Made by a program: the position numbers and the translations under genes
Notes under the pieces: model-generated
Seen by the model: only the letters and a program-made list of their open reading frames with translations
What the model was told of the DNA's origin: nothing
Database searches by the model: none
DNA from: Progne subis subis
Lineage: Eukaryota > Chordata > Aves > Passeriformes > Hirundinidae
Reading direction: 5' to 3'
DNA: 64,000 nt
Assembly (NCBI GenBank): GCA_022316685.1
Contig: JAKJHU010000365.1
Span: 62,001 to 126,000, forward strand
Shown here: in pieces, positions 21,066 to 33,572 of the stretch
Layout: each line of letters begins with the position of its first letter
Numbering within the stretch: position 1 is the stretch's first letter

Positions 21066-21886
21066 CACGCATGCTGCCTGTGCCCTGTGCCCTGTGCCCT
21101 GTGCCCTGTGCCCTGTCCCTGTCCCCTGTCCCCTGTCCCCTGTGCCCTGTGCCCTGTGCCCTGTGCCCTGTCCCTGTGCCCTGTCCTTGTCCTCTGTCCC
21201 CTGTCCCCTGTCCCCTGTCCCCTGTGCCCTGTCCCCTGTCCCTGTGCCCTGTGCCCTGTCCCCTGTCCCTGTGCCTGTGCCCTGTGCCTTGTCCCTGTGC
21301 CCTGTCCCTGTGCCCTGTGCCCTGTGCCCTGTGCCCTGTCCCTGTCCCTGTCCCCTGTCCCCTGTGCCCTGTGCCCTGTGCCCTGTCCCTGTGCCCTGTC
21401 CTTGTCCTCTGTCCCCTGTCCCCTGTGCCCTGTCCCTGTCCCCTGTCCCCTGTGCCCTGTCCCCTGTCCCTGTGCCCTGTGCCCTGTCCCCTGTCCCTGT
21501 GCCCTGTGCCCTGTGCCCTGTCCCCAGTCCCCTGTCCCTGTCCCTGTCCCCTGTCCCTGTCCCCTGTGCCCTGTCCCTGTGCCCTGTCCCTGTTCTCTGT
21601 CCCTGTCCCTGTCCCTGTCCCCTGTCCCCTGTGCCCTGTCCCCTGTCCCCTGTCCCTGTGCCCTGTCCCTGTCCCCTGTCCCTGTGCCCTGTCCCTGTGT
21701 CTGTCCCCTGTCCCCTGTCCCCTGTCCCCTGTCCCTGTGCCCTGTCCCCTGTCCTTATGCCCTGTCCCCTGTCCCTGTCCCCTGTCCCCTGTCCCTGTCC
21801 CTGTCCCCTGTCCCTGTGCCCTGTGCCCTGTCCCTGTCCCTGTCCCTGTCCCCTGTCCCTGTCCCTGTCCCCTCCCCGGCTCTGGG
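21066..21886. repeat. CCCTGT-type tandem repeat (about 820 bp)
   Basis: Over 130 head-to-tail short units mixing CCCTGT, CCCCTGT and GCCCTGT, i.e. 6-7 bp with length variation. A TCCTTGTCCTCTGTCCC variant recurs about 210 bp apart (21183 and 21400), showing a higher-order duplication. The long frames on both strands (up to 619 codons) are by-products of the repeat. The unit differs from the telomeric CCCTAA. Confidence 0.95.
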
Positions 21887-22084
21887 GCAGTGCTGTGCCT
21901 GCACACACTCTCTGTCCCCTGTCCCCTGTCCCTGCCAAGGGATGGGGCTGCCGGTGCCAAGGGAACACGAGGGACACCGGGGGCACTTCACAAGCATTTA
22001 ATGCAAAAGATAAAATCATGTGGAAGACAACAGCAACAGCAACTGTGGCACCATAGCACAGGGCCACACAAGGACATGTCCCAC
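21887..22084. other. Flank of minisatellite, no gene seen
   Basis: A few more CCCCTGT units (21915-21935), then non-coding sequence with AGCATTTAATGC. The latter would be an ATTAAA poly(A)-like signal on the minus strand. Confidence 0.35.
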
Positions 22085-22841
22085 TGTAGTGGGGTGACGC
22101 TGCCCAAGGCCAGGCACCCACCAAAGCTGCTCTCACTGCCCTCCACAGCCACACAGGGGAGAGAAAATTTAACCAAGGGTTCCTGAGTTAAGGACCAGGA
22201 GAGATCCCTGATCAAACACCATCATGGGAACAACAGGCTCATGGAGATATGAACTGCATTTATTGCTAATAAACTCAGAGCAGGAGAATGAGAAGAAAAA
22301 GAAAACCCTTCCTAACACCTTCCCCCACCCCTCCCTCCTTCCACCTCTGCCTCCTACCCAGCATTTCAGGGAGACAGGGAATGGGGCCATGGTCAGTTCA
22401 TCCCCCGTGGGCTCTCCCTCTGCTCAGGGACAGGAGTCGTTCCCCTGCTGCACCCTGGGGGCTCTCCCACCAGAGAGTTCTCCAGGAACTTCTCTAACCT
22501 GAGTCCATCCCACGGGGAACAGCCCCCCTCAGACTGCTGCAGCGTGGGTCACTCTGCCATGGGGTCAGACCTTCAAGGACAGGCTGCTCCAGCGGGGCCC
22601 CTCTGTCCATGGGGTCACAGCCTCCTCTCAGGCATCCCCGTGCTCCAGCGTGGCTCCTCCAGGGGCTGCGAGGGGATCTCTGCATCCTCGTGGATCTCTG
22701 CATCCAATACCTCCATCTTTGGAGCCACCAGGGACTGGATCTGCCAGACACAGAGGAAACTTCCAGAACCTTCTCTCAGAGCCCAGCCCTGTAGAAAATC
22801 CAGCTACTAAAATGGGGCAATGCAAACCCAATACAGCTACA
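22085..22841 (-). repeat. Solo LTR-like element (about 757 bp)
   Basis: Bounded by TGTAG...CTACA inverted ends. It resembles, from memory, a dispersed bird LTR. Internal CAGCGTGGGTC/CCATGGGGTCA modules repeat several times at 22540-22670, and AATAAA motifs occur on both strands near 22265. Orientation is tentative, and no matching target duplication was found. Confidence 0.45.
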
Positions 22842-23789
22842 AAAATGGGGTCCCAGATATCCAGCAGCTCAGGTGCACCTCAAAATGGCCATCCAAGATG
22901 TCCAGGGGCTCAGGGGTGCCCGAAAATGAGGCCCCAGCTGAGGGCGTTCTCTGCTTGGCCGAGTGCTGCCTGAGGGCTGGGGCTGCAGCAAGGGGGGACA
23001 CCCTCCTCCAGCGGGGATGTCCCACAAATGGGGAATCCTCAGAAGCCCCCTGGAACCCCGGGGCTGGGCTGGCCCTGCCTGCATGCTGAGACACCAAAAC
23101 TGCTCCTGTCCCTGCCCTCTGCAAGTGCACAGGGACAGGAAATACAAGGAAAGGCCCAGGAGCTGAGAGAAGGATGGGCAGGGATCCTGGTCCCAGCATG
23201 GGCACGGGCATAACAGACCCAGCCTGGGCACAGGGAGTGAATTTATTCACAGCAGAACCAAAAGAGAAATCTCTCCAACACCTTCCCCCACCCAGTGGGG
23301 ATCTGGGGGATGAGTTCTGCAATGAGACAGCCACACTTTGGGATGAAGAGCTTGGGGCACGCCAGTTACTGAGGAGGTTTTGGGGCACCCTCCAGTCCTG
23401 AGGGATGAGTTGCTGGGAGGGGGAAGACACCTGGCTCTGACACTGGAGCTGGGCCCATCTTAGGAAAGATGTGGGAAGCCCCTTTTAGGGAAGATCCTGC
23501 TGCTTTCTGCCAGTTTAGGGGGGTTATAAATGGCTTTGGGGAATTTCCTGGCCAGTTTATAGGTGAAGGTGACCCCGTCTTTTGGAGAATCCTGATGCTT
23601 TCTGCCAGTTTTGGGCATTCTGCGTGGCTTGTGGTGGACTCGCATTCGTGGGCTCTGATGCCACTCGCCCACGCTCTGAACTGGTCCGGACTGGTGCTCC
23701 CGGTGCCGCCCGGGGCGGGGCCGCGGGGACCCCCCCAGCACAGCGCGGCTGCTTTGGGGCCGGCGGCACCGCCCGGCGCTGGGGACGGG
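22842..23789. other. Non-coding: zinc-finger 3' relic and unassigned sequence
   Basis: Segment 23130-23290 repeats the MHC-promoter/zinc-finger 3' junction seen at 16.7 and 24.7 kb, with a minus-strand AATAAA at 23242-23247. At 23490-23640 a roughly 95-bp unit containing TGCTTTCTGCCAGTTT occurs twice in tandem. No coding gene is supported. Confidence 0.5.
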
Positions 23790-24470
23790 GCGTGGCGGGG
23801 AGCTGGGGCCGTGCTGGTGCTGCTGGGAGCTCACCTGTCTGGGGGCCAGCGGCACTCGGGTGAACGCGTGTGCTCCCCCCGGGGACCCCCAGCCCGGTGT
23901 CACCCCCTTTTCTCTGCCCACGGAGCTCCTGAGCCCGCAGCGGCCGCAGCCCCTCCCCGTGGCCTCGGGCCCGGCCGGGACCCCCGCTCCATCCCCTGTG
24001 GAAGATCAGACGGCTGCAGAAGCTGAGCTGGGTAACACTGCCGACCTTTTGGCCCTGGGACAGTGGAAGCTGTGGGAGAGAGAAACTCAAGGCAAGAACA
24101 AAAGCCAAGACTTCACGTCTGGTCACTCTGACCACTCTGAGGAGAGAAGATGTAACAAGGATATTGCTGGCAAAGAATGTAACAAGGACTTGATAACTGA
24201 AAAGATTGTGTTAGTAAAGGAACAGGGGCAAAGGGGTCTGAGTGGAAAATTCTGTATGGAACTTAGAGAACTATAACTACGAGTGTTTAGTGTAATAAAC
24301 TGGCTTTGCTTGCGCAGCACAGTGTGTCCTCTCAATTCCTGCAGTCCCTGCGCTGATTTTGGGAGGGGTCAGGTGTCCCCCGCACCCCACTGTCACTCTG
24401 CCCCCGCCCGCCTGCTCCCAGTGTTCCCAAAAAAGCTTCCCAGTTCACGCCGGTGCCGTTTATTGGGAGG
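23790..24470 (+). pseudogene. MHC class II beta relic with exon 1 next to the cytoplasmic-tail exon
   Basis: At 23780-23850 the plus strand encodes a signal-peptide-like stretch (GAWRGAGAVLVLLGAHL), typical of class II beta exon 1. About 30 bp later, sequence from 23870 on aligns with the exon 5 region of the first pseudogene (14885-15010, opposite strand), and 24344-24460 aligns with its 3' flank. The beta-1, beta-2 and transmembrane exons are absent. A 347-bp LTR-like insert lies at 23997-24343. It is a non-functional deletion product. Confidence 0.65.
23997..24343 (+). repeat. Short solo LTR-like insert in the MHC relic
   Basis: The alignment of the two MHC relics is interrupted exactly here. 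The insert starts TGTGGAAG and ends CCTGCA, with AATAAAC at 24293 followed by a 45-bp U5-like tail, which is the layout of a small LTR. A clean target duplication is not evident. Confidence 0.5.
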
Positions 24471-24549
24471 GTCTTGGGGGCACCCGCGGGGAGCCGGGAT
24501 TGGGCGGGGAGACGAGTCCGGGAGGGGAACGCTGGGCACTGCGGGTCTG

Positions 24550-24593
24550 CCCGGCAACTGGTGAGTCATCACATCTGCTAGCTCTGATTGGCT
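24550..24593 (+). promoter_or_regulatory. MHC class II proximal promoter (X1-X2-Y boxes)
   Basis: CCCGGCAACTGGTGAGTCAT fits the X1/X2 boxes bound by RFX and CREB-type factors, and CTGATTGGCT at 24584-24593 is a perfect Y box (NF-Y), 34 bp from X1 start to Y start. A second CTGATTGGCT lies at 24617-24626. CIITA-dependent class II transcription uses this arrangement. No class II exon follows: within about 100 bp the sequence becomes a zinc-finger 3' end, so the promoter is orphaned. Confidence 0.7.
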
Positions 24594-24699
24594 GGACCCT
24601 GTTCAACGCCTTTTCTGATTGGCTGAGGAGAGGCCCGGCAGTTGAGAGAAGGACCGAGAGAGATCGCGCCCTGAGCGCCAGCGCTGGCACAGACCCGGC

Positions 24700-25315
24700 C
24701 TGGGCACAGGGAGGGAATTTATTACCAACCACAGCGCACCAGGAGAGGGAGAGAAAATAATCAGGACCAGGAACGACAGCTGGCACCAGAAAAACAATAC
24801 TTTAATAACAGAAAGAAGAAAATAGGGACGGTGCCCAAAAACTGTGCACAGTACCTGGGAGAACTCTGTGGGGGTAACCCAGGGAAGACCCAGAACAGAG
24901 GAAAACATGACAAAATATAGGGTAGGTCTGAGGGTAAGGGTGCAGTCAGACACACACACTGGGAAGATAACCATATTTGTACAAGATAACTGACCAATCA
25001 TAAAAACATAAATGGAACAACTTCATTAACATGTAAATTCCCAAGAACCTTTACTACTTGCCATCACTAGTAAGGGGTTTACCCTCAGCCTTAAGTTTAG
25101 AGTTGTTTCAGCTTGGCCAACTCCCACAAGAGAAGGGAAAGAAATCTCTCCAACACCTTCCCCCCACCCAAAGGAGATCACCAGGAGCACGGATCAGCAG
25201 GGCTCTGCCCAACGGGGGTCACTGGGGATCATCCAAGGCCGATCCTCCCACGGGGGATGGAGCTGGAGGAGCGCACGAAGCTCTTCCCGCTCTCGGGGCA
25301 CTCGCAGCGCTTCCC
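24700..25315 (-). other. ZNF-B 3' untranslated region with an unassigned ~360-bp insert
   Basis: Poly(A) signal AATAAA on the minus strand at 24718-24723. Compared with the 16.8-kb pseudogene, sequence from about 24750 to 25110 is extra; it is AT-richer and carries no recognised element. From 25165 upward it matches copies A and C, including the degenerate post-stop finger. Confidence 0.5.
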
Positions 25316-26569
<1,254 letters not shown>

Positions 26570-26989
26570 TCAGGAAGTCTTTGGCAATGTAAGAATTGCC
26601 ACATTGGTCGGTAAGAACCTCCAAATAAAGATTCATCCCTAAAGTCCTCCAAATATCAAGACACAGATCAAAAACTCCCCAAACATCAAGACTCAGCCAA
26701 AACCTCTTCTAAAAGATTCAGCCCCTTGCAAAAACCCAAAGCATCAACATTTAGCTCAATCAAGCTCAGAAACACCAAGATTCACTCCCATGAAAATCAT
26801 GGATTCCCCTCCCCGGTCACCTGCTGCATGTGGGGAGGGAAACACTCCTGGGGCTGGGGGGAGGCTGCAGATACAGGGAGGGCTGGAACCTTGTGCTGCC
26901 TCCTCTTCCTGCTCCTCACACTCCTGTGCCCCTACTCTTCCTCACACTCCTCTTCCTCCCACTATTCCTCTTTCTCCTGCACAATCCCA

Positions 26990-27300
26990 CCTTCTCCTCC
27001 CACGTGCATCAACATTTTGTTCTTCAACCCTGCTTCTCCTTCCCTTCTCCTCCTGCCCCAGGCCCAGCACCCACTGCCGGCTCCCTCTTCCCCCCAAACC
27101 CACAGCATCCCACCGCAGGGGCAGCGATGGAGCTGGGGCAGGTCGGGCTGGGGCAGCGCTGGGCTCTCGGCCGCTCCCGCCCGCACTCGGTCCCCGCTGC
27201 AGCCGCTCCCGCCAGGACAGCGCGGGGGGGCCCGGCCTTGGCGCTCCCCCCTCCCCAAATTCCCCTCACGGCGGTGCCCCATGCTCTAGGGGGAATGTCC
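26990..27300 (-). promoter_or_regulatory. GC-rich region upstream of ZNF-B, possible promoter
   Basis: Counterpart of 4300-4620. GC-rich with CpGs and G-runs on the sense strand, then a polypurine tract. The pyrimidine-rich complement gives long meaningless frames. Promoter assignment rests on position only. Confidence 0.3.
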
Positions 27301-27682
27301 CGCAAACGGGGCACCCCCAGCAAAGGAAGAAGAGCAAAGGGTCTTTACAAACACACGCTGTCAAGCTGCTTGGGGATAGGGCCAGGCACTTGGACATAAG
27401 GAAGGCACAGAAGAAGCCATCAGCTCCAGAAAATGTTATGAACTGACCACACAGACTGCTGCTCAGCCAAGGGCCTGATTAATTCATCAACTTCGAGAAG
27501 AACTTAAGAAGGACTTCAAGAAGGACTTAGAGCTCTGAATATCGTTACCTGTGCAGAAGTGGGGTGCATAATAGGGGGGGTATGTAGTAGGGGCATTGGG
27601 AAGTCTGTATCTCTCAAATACTTCAGCCAATGGGGAAAGGGAGAGAGAGATGTAGCTAGGAAAATTAGGAGGCAAAGGTGGC

Positions 27683-27843
27683 TGCATCCAACAACAATTG
27701 GAGAGGCCCCATGGGAAATATCCCATGGCCTCTCCCTTTTTTTTATGAATAAAATTACTTTTACAGGACTCCTCTGTCTTCTTTGTGGACACAAACCTCT
27801 GGTGATGTCAAGTTTCCCACACACCTTGGGGCTCCTCTGGAAT
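27683..27843 (+). repeat. 5' LTR end and tRNA-Pro-like primer site, copy B
   Basis: GAATAAAATTACTTTTACAGG carries the poly(A) signal. The LTR ends in CACACA at 27823, then CC, then TTGGGGCTCCTCTGGAAT, 14 of 18 positions of a tRNA-Pro primer site. The 140 bp ending here align with 33573-33712. The U3 part upstream is not delimited. Confidence 0.65.
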
Positions 27844-28679
27844 TCCTTCCACCGTCTGGGACAGGGGGCAGTGAGTGGAGCTGAAGGTGCCTCACCCAGT
27901 TTGGGTGATGGGCTCCCTTGGGTGGCGGCGGCACCGGGGATTGATTGGGTACCCGAGAGTGTCCAGGAGACAGACGAGTGACAGATCAGGGGGGCTGTGA
28001 AGAGTCACCAGGGAGAGAGCACTGAACATCTCATCAGTGAGGACACTGGCATCTTCAGGGAGCAAACACGGCAGGGAACACATGCAGGGTGGAAAAGGGA
28101 AAGCCAGGAGAGCGTCCTGGCCAAAGGGATGATGATCCCAAAATATCTCTGAAGGGTCCCTTGGGAGAATGTTGAGGCAGTTTGCACATTCTCCCGGAGG
28201 TAATTTAAGGACATGGACACCAAGAGGGGCAATAAGGGAAGTCGAGAAGGGATTTAGACAACCAGGGATGGATGGTGTTGGTGTGCTGAGAAGGGTTAGG
28301 GTGAAGTCAAGTGTGCAGGAATACGGTTAAGGCAAGAAGCAGCAGGAGGAATCTCTGTGGTAGGAAAAAGGATGATGGAAAAGAGGAGGAAGAGAAAAAT
28401 ACTGAGGACTGAGATGTTTTCAGGAGGGTATTATCCTCTAAATTTGCCAGCTGACCCAGATCCTTTGTATCCCCGGTTCCCAGGACAGGGAAACAAGGAG
28501 GTCAGGATTTCAGGGGGTTTCTCTGTGCTGGGCAGCAGCAGGAGCGGGCGCAGAGGTGCGGCACCGGGAGCACGGGCTGGGGGCCTGTGGGGAGCTGCGG
28601 GGCCGGGCCGGGGCTGTGGGGCAGCCGGGGCTCAGCGCCGGGCGCTGCCTGACCCCACCACCCCCGGGCAGGGCCGGCA

Positions 28680-29258
28680 GTGGCCCCCGGCCCCCAGGAG
28701 GCTGCGGGACGCCCCGGCCGCTGCCCGGCCCCGTGGAGCTGCCGGCCCTGCCCGCCGGGGGAGCCGCCTTTGGACACTGCGGCAGGACAGGCACCGCCTC
28801 TGCGATACGGGCTGGGGAGGGCAGGGCGAGCACAAGGACCAGGAGCAGGAAGGAACAGCTGGGAAATGGGGGTTATTCATGCAAGGAGCAAGATCATCTT
28901 TGAAGGATTTTGTTTGGGTCACTGCAGAAAGGAATGCCCTTGCAGAGAGCTCAGCAGCTGTCACAGGATGAGCACCCACAGGCACTCAGGGGGGCTGCAG
29001 CAGTGGCACAAGAAGCCCCTGCAGCAGTTGGTCACAAAGGCACAGCAGGTGAACGCAAGAAGGGGTGAGGAAAAGGCCAAAGTGAAGCCAAAGGCCATGG
29101 CAGAGTTTCTACAGCCCCTGAGGGATGAACCCCAGGGCCCAAGGGGGCCCCAGCACCCAGGGGACGGGCTCGGCCACAAGCACCTGGCAGAGGCATTGCC
29201 ATTGCTAGCTCTGGGGTACCTTTGTGTCAAATGTCTGACAAGGCCGATGCTGAAGTGA
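28680..29258 (+). pseudogene. 192-codon gag-like ORF, copy B
   Basis: Counterpart of 2377-2955, with the same two-part structure: a Pro/Gly/Arg-rich N-terminal third and a Lys/Glu helix like the capsid-nucleocapsid linker of class I gags. A second, partly overlapping frame (28357-28971) covers the upstream gag region. Differences from copies A and C are mainly single substitutions. Likely fossil gag. Confidence 0.5.
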
Positions 29259-29399
29259 ACCCAGAAGTGTGGGCAGCCCCAGGGAAATAGGGAAAATCAG
29301 ACACCCAGCCTCTCCAAATTACTCTCAAGCAACCAGGACAAGTGGTGTCTAAAAGCAATACCCTATAACAAGGGAGGGAAGGAAGGGCTCACAGCCTGG

Positions 29400-30740
29400 C
29401 ATTGAGCCCCTCTTAAAGGCAGGGCTTTTGGAGCCTGGCATCTCTCCCTGGAATGCTCCAATGCTGCCAATCAAGAACCCAGATGGAATCTATAGAATGC
29501 TGCAGGACCTAAGAATAAGAAATGAAATTATTAAACTGAGGCACCCCACAGGCTCAGATCCTTACACTATCTGCAACCAGGTTCCCTCCTCACACTGCTA
29601 CCATTCAGCACTTGATGGAAAAGATGCTTTCTGGGGATGCCCACTTACACAGGATGCTGAACGGGATTGGCCTTTGACTGGGAACAAGGGTTAGAAGGGA
29701 AAATGGGAAAGACATGGACGGGCCTTTTGTAGGGATGCACAGAAGCACCAGCCTTATTCGAGCCAGCCTTGCAGAAAATATCCAAAGAATTCACCTCACC
29801 CCCAGGAACTGAGTTAATGCAGGATGTGGATTAGTTGCTTCAATCAGGAGGACAATTAGAGGTGGTAGAAGCAGCCTCTGTGAAATGGCTCAATGTTCAG
29901 GCTAAAAAGCATCTTGGAGTATTTAAAAAATATAGAGAAAATGGTGGAGAAAAAGGTTAAATACATGGGACATATTTTGACTGAAAGTTTGTTGTGTATT
30001 GAACCAGAAAGGGTCCAAGGTATCTCAGAAGTAACGTCACTCAGGACTAAAAAGGAGCTGAGACAATTCTGAGGATTAATAGGAAATTGCAGGACCGGGA
30101 CTGAGGATTCTCTGATCTAGCCAGAACATTGTATGACTTTTTAACCCCAGACAGCCTCAATGTTATGGTAGGGACATGAGAAAGACAACAAAACTTGAGA
30201 AAATTAAAAAAACCCCAAAATTATTGATGCCCCAGCCATGGCTCTTCCAGACTCAGAAAAGGAATTGGAATTGTATGCGAATGTTAAACAGGGCCATGCC
30301 AAAGGAATCCTTGTGCTACAATATTTAACCCACTGGCCAGAGTGCCCCCCTCATTGTCTGCACAATTGTGCAGCCACAGCTCTAAGGGGACCTGAGGCCT
30401 GAACACTGACAGCACAAGGAGCTCCTGTTGTTCAAGTCTGGCATCAAGTTCAAGCTTTGATAACCAAAAGAGCCGTACTCCGTTATTACAGTATGAAACT
30501 TGTTCAGTGGCACAGGAGGATGCAGAATTGAGGACAGGGGAAGGGTTTAACCCAGCCTCCTGTTTCAACAGCCTGGACAGGGGCTGGCAAGAAGCCCAGG
30601 ACTGCATTCAAGTGACAGAGCTCCAGACCCAGCCTGGGAGAGATTTAGGAGACATTCCCTGGCCTGAGGGAGAAAATCTGGCTATGGATGGGCCTTCAAG
30701 GCCAGGAGAAGGGAAAAGAGTTACAAGACAGGCTGTTATT
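29400..30740 (+). pseudogene. RT and RNase H remnants of class I ERV, copy B
   Basis: 29428-29694 encodes the RT N-terminal segment (SPWNAPMLPIKNPD and KDAFWGCPL pieces), followed by a frame break. 29820-29960 keeps sequence around the former YVDD box with a TAG. Short pieces to 30740 match the RT connection and RNase H (an LYANVKQGHAKGI-like motif and a CLHNCAATAL motif shared with copies A and C). No active enzyme is possible. Confidence 0.7.
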
Positions 30741-30959
30741 TAGGAAAAGGAATTAGACAAAGCTCAGGTTACCGCCCACATGGTCGGCTCAACCGGCAGA
30801 GCTGTGTGTGCTTGTGAGAGCCTGGCACTGAAATGCCCTGAGCAGGAAGGCTCAAATCTCTTCTGCTAACACCATGTCACCTAACAGGGTGCCAAAAGCA
30901 ATTCTGACTTCTTCAGTAATCACTGCATCACTTAGTAAGGTAATTCTAAAATAAATCAT

Positions 30960-31619
30960 TCCAAGAGAAGGGATTGTGGAAGCAATAGACTCAGATAGGG
31001 GAACTCATTTTCCAGGAAAGATCCTCCGGGGCCTTATGTCAGCTTTAGGAATACAATGGGACCTCCACAACTCCTGGCACCCCCAGAGCTCAGGTCAGGT
31101 AGAAAAAATGAATGGGTAAATGACGAAAACCTTTGGAAGCTGGTGATAGAAACCAAGACGCCATGGGTATCACTTTTGCCAGTGACTTTAGCAAGAACAG
31201 GAACCAGATCCAGGGCAGATATGCAATTATCTCCCCAGTAACTGGGCTTTGGAATTCCTTACCCTGATAATTCTCCACCAAGTGGGGTAGTGGACATAAG
31301 GGATGTGTATTTAAAGCAGTCTGTGGCCAGAATCCTGTCTCTGCTGAAATCTCTCCCACAGGAAGCTCGGCTGGCACAGACCCTGCCTTGGCACTTTGCT
31401 GTTCACAACATCCAACCAGGACATCGGGTCCTGCCCAAGGACTGGGAAGAAGCAGCACTGGGGGCCAAGTGGCGTGGCCCATTCCAAGTGTCCCTGAGCA
31501 CAGAAACAGCCCCAGCACAGCTCAACACGGGGGGACCCCTCACCCTCGGCTCAAGGTCTCGGAAGCCCCGGAGATTTGGACGTCCCGGCTGCAGGAGGAG
31601 GATGGGAGGCCACGACTGA
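30960..31619 (+). pseudogene. Integrase remnant of class I ERV, copy B
   Basis: DSDRGTHF-like sequence (second catalytic Asp region) is readable near 30985-31010, then QSSGQVE, then the C-terminal KWRGPFQVSL block at 31440-31500. The frame 31290-31619 covers the C-terminal domain. Stops separate the parts. The first catalytic Asp and the zinc-binding domain are gone. Confidence 0.75.
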
Positions 31620-33500
31620 GCCTGCACTGAAGGCAAGGCAGCAGCAGCCAGGGCTCCACAGCAGGGGAAGCCCCTGTGCCTGCCCACACATCCTCTGCTG
31701 CAATAGTCTGCCTGGGCACCCTCCTTTGGCATCTCCAGCCACTGCGGGCCAATCCTTGCTGCCACTGCTGCAGCTTCAGGGCTTTCTGTGCCTGCACTCG
31801 CCACAGCTGCTGGGGAACACAACGGGACAATTCCACTCTGGGGCTCAAGCACACTCACACACTGGGCTGGCTGCCATTAAACTGCTGGAAAATATTCCAA
31901 CTTTAAAATTACTTCTTCTTTTATTTCTCTACTCAGGCTTGATTTGCCTTTGCCCTGGGAAAAGGAATTTTAAAGGTTTTATTTTAAGGGATGTTACACC
32001 ACTCTACAGAGATGAGTTTAACATCTCAACAGACTGGGAAGAGCACAAAAGATACCCACAAAGATAACGACCATCAACAAAACATCAAAGCCCATCAGCA
32101 ACCAGCAAAGAACATCTGCCCCAGACCCTGCCCCTGGAATAGTTGGAGACACCTGCTCTGGAAAAGGCTGGTAAGAAAATCCAGGAGTGCAGACCTAATT
32201 AACATCACAGACAAAGAAATCCAACCCCAATTGGAAACCAAATACTATGAACTTCACAACTAGGAAGCAAGGAACATGAAACCAATGGATTTCTCAGGGT
32301 TCAGGCTGTTTAAAGTTTAGGAAAAATCTAGTAAAACTCAGATGTCGTGGAACGATTTTCTCTGCACACCCAGGCTATGTGTGGATGAAGTGATTTCTGT
32401 TGTACATCCTGTCCAGAACTGAGTAATGCCTTCACTCTTAATCACGAAAGATATTTTTGGAGTTTTTGTTTTTTTCCTACAGTTTCAGTGAAAAGATTAC
32501 AACATTAGAATAAATTTTTCGTAAAAATTTGGGTTTTGTATTGTCAGTTAGTTTTGGGCCAGGGGTGTGAGAATCAATTTTCAATCGTTGGAAAAGAAGG
32601 AGAAAAAACTTGATTGTTTTGGAATGTTTTTGTGTAGTTTTGTGTGTGGCTCTGAGTGATGGCAAAATTTTGGTATGGATTTTTCGATGGTCACCTTTAG
32701 CTTGCATTCTGCAAAACTGGAAGAGCTTTAAACGTGACTCGTTAAGGCATAAACAGGTAATATAATATGGTTTAAAAAAATAAAAAAAAAAAAAGATTGT
32801 GGGGGAACCATATGTGAATCATTCAAGGCTGCCCTGGAAGAGAAGCTGGGCTCCAGGCAGCCAGGAGAGGAGCTTTAGAAATGTAAATTAACACTGCTGG
32901 GGAAAAGTGTGGACAATGCACCAGGGTCTTCTTGCCTGGGGCAGGAATTGGGCTGATTCCCTCTGCACCTCAGCCCAAGCTCTGCCTGCTTGCACAGATG
33001 GAATCTGCACAGCCAAAGGCAGAGCCCACACTCAGGATATCTGACTCTGCAACAGAAACTGGGGCAGCTGCAAAGGAAAACAGCAAATGGAGAATGCTGT
33101 GAAAACTTCACTAAAAGAACTGGCGGGGAATCATCCCTCTCCCCACTCCAACATGTGCTGTCACTGTCTAGGTCACACAGGGAGCATGAGAGCACTGGGG
33201 TGTTCTTGCTACCACAAGTTCAGAGAAATCAGTTGGGAATCCAAGTATGTGATGATTTAATTAGAGAAAAGAGATCAATTGATGCAGCCCTGGCTGGAGG
33301 GAGCAACCAAAACTGGGGAAAAGATGAACGGCCACCAGAACAAATCCTACAACACCATGGAGCAACCCATGGGAACCTGAATGAATTCATATCAGGGGCC
33401 AGAGAACCCATTTATCATTTCAATGTCATAATTAGATGGCAAGATATCCTCGAAATAATAACCAACCAGACAGCTCCAGCTCCTGAGTCTGGCCGATCAA
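31620..33500 (+). pseudogene. env: Envelope remnants of class I ERV, copy B
   Basis: A hydrophobic leader-like stretch (LKLLLLLFLYSGLICLC, near 31895-31950) suggests the env signal region. At 33220-33480 an open stretch inside the frame 32990-34144 aligns with the transmembrane subunit of the young provirus: a basic site (REKR), then SNQNWGKDE, then a YHFNVIIRWQDILEIITNQTA heptad region. The disulfide-loop region is not readable. 32280-32900 is AT-rich, with a poly(A) tract at 32773-32795, and has no clear homology. Confidence 0.6.
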
Positions 33501-33572
33501 TCCACTCAAATGAAGAACGAGACATTTCACCATGGGATGGGATCAGATTATCTATTAAGATAAAAAGGAGGC

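Noticed and set aside
21066..21886. Possible telomeric repeat
   Set aside because: The unit is CCCTGT with variants, not CCCTAA; no true telomere units are present.
20295..22154. ORFs of up to 619 codons in several frames over the 21-22 kb region
   Set aside because: They are translations of the CCCTGT tandem array, open on both strands because the repeat lacks stops.
26726..27446. 180-240-codon ORFs upstream of the zinc-finger exons (also 4173-4901 and 60260-60988)
   Set aside because: Translations of the polypyrimidine and GC-rich blocks; several frames are open at once and there is no recognisable protein.
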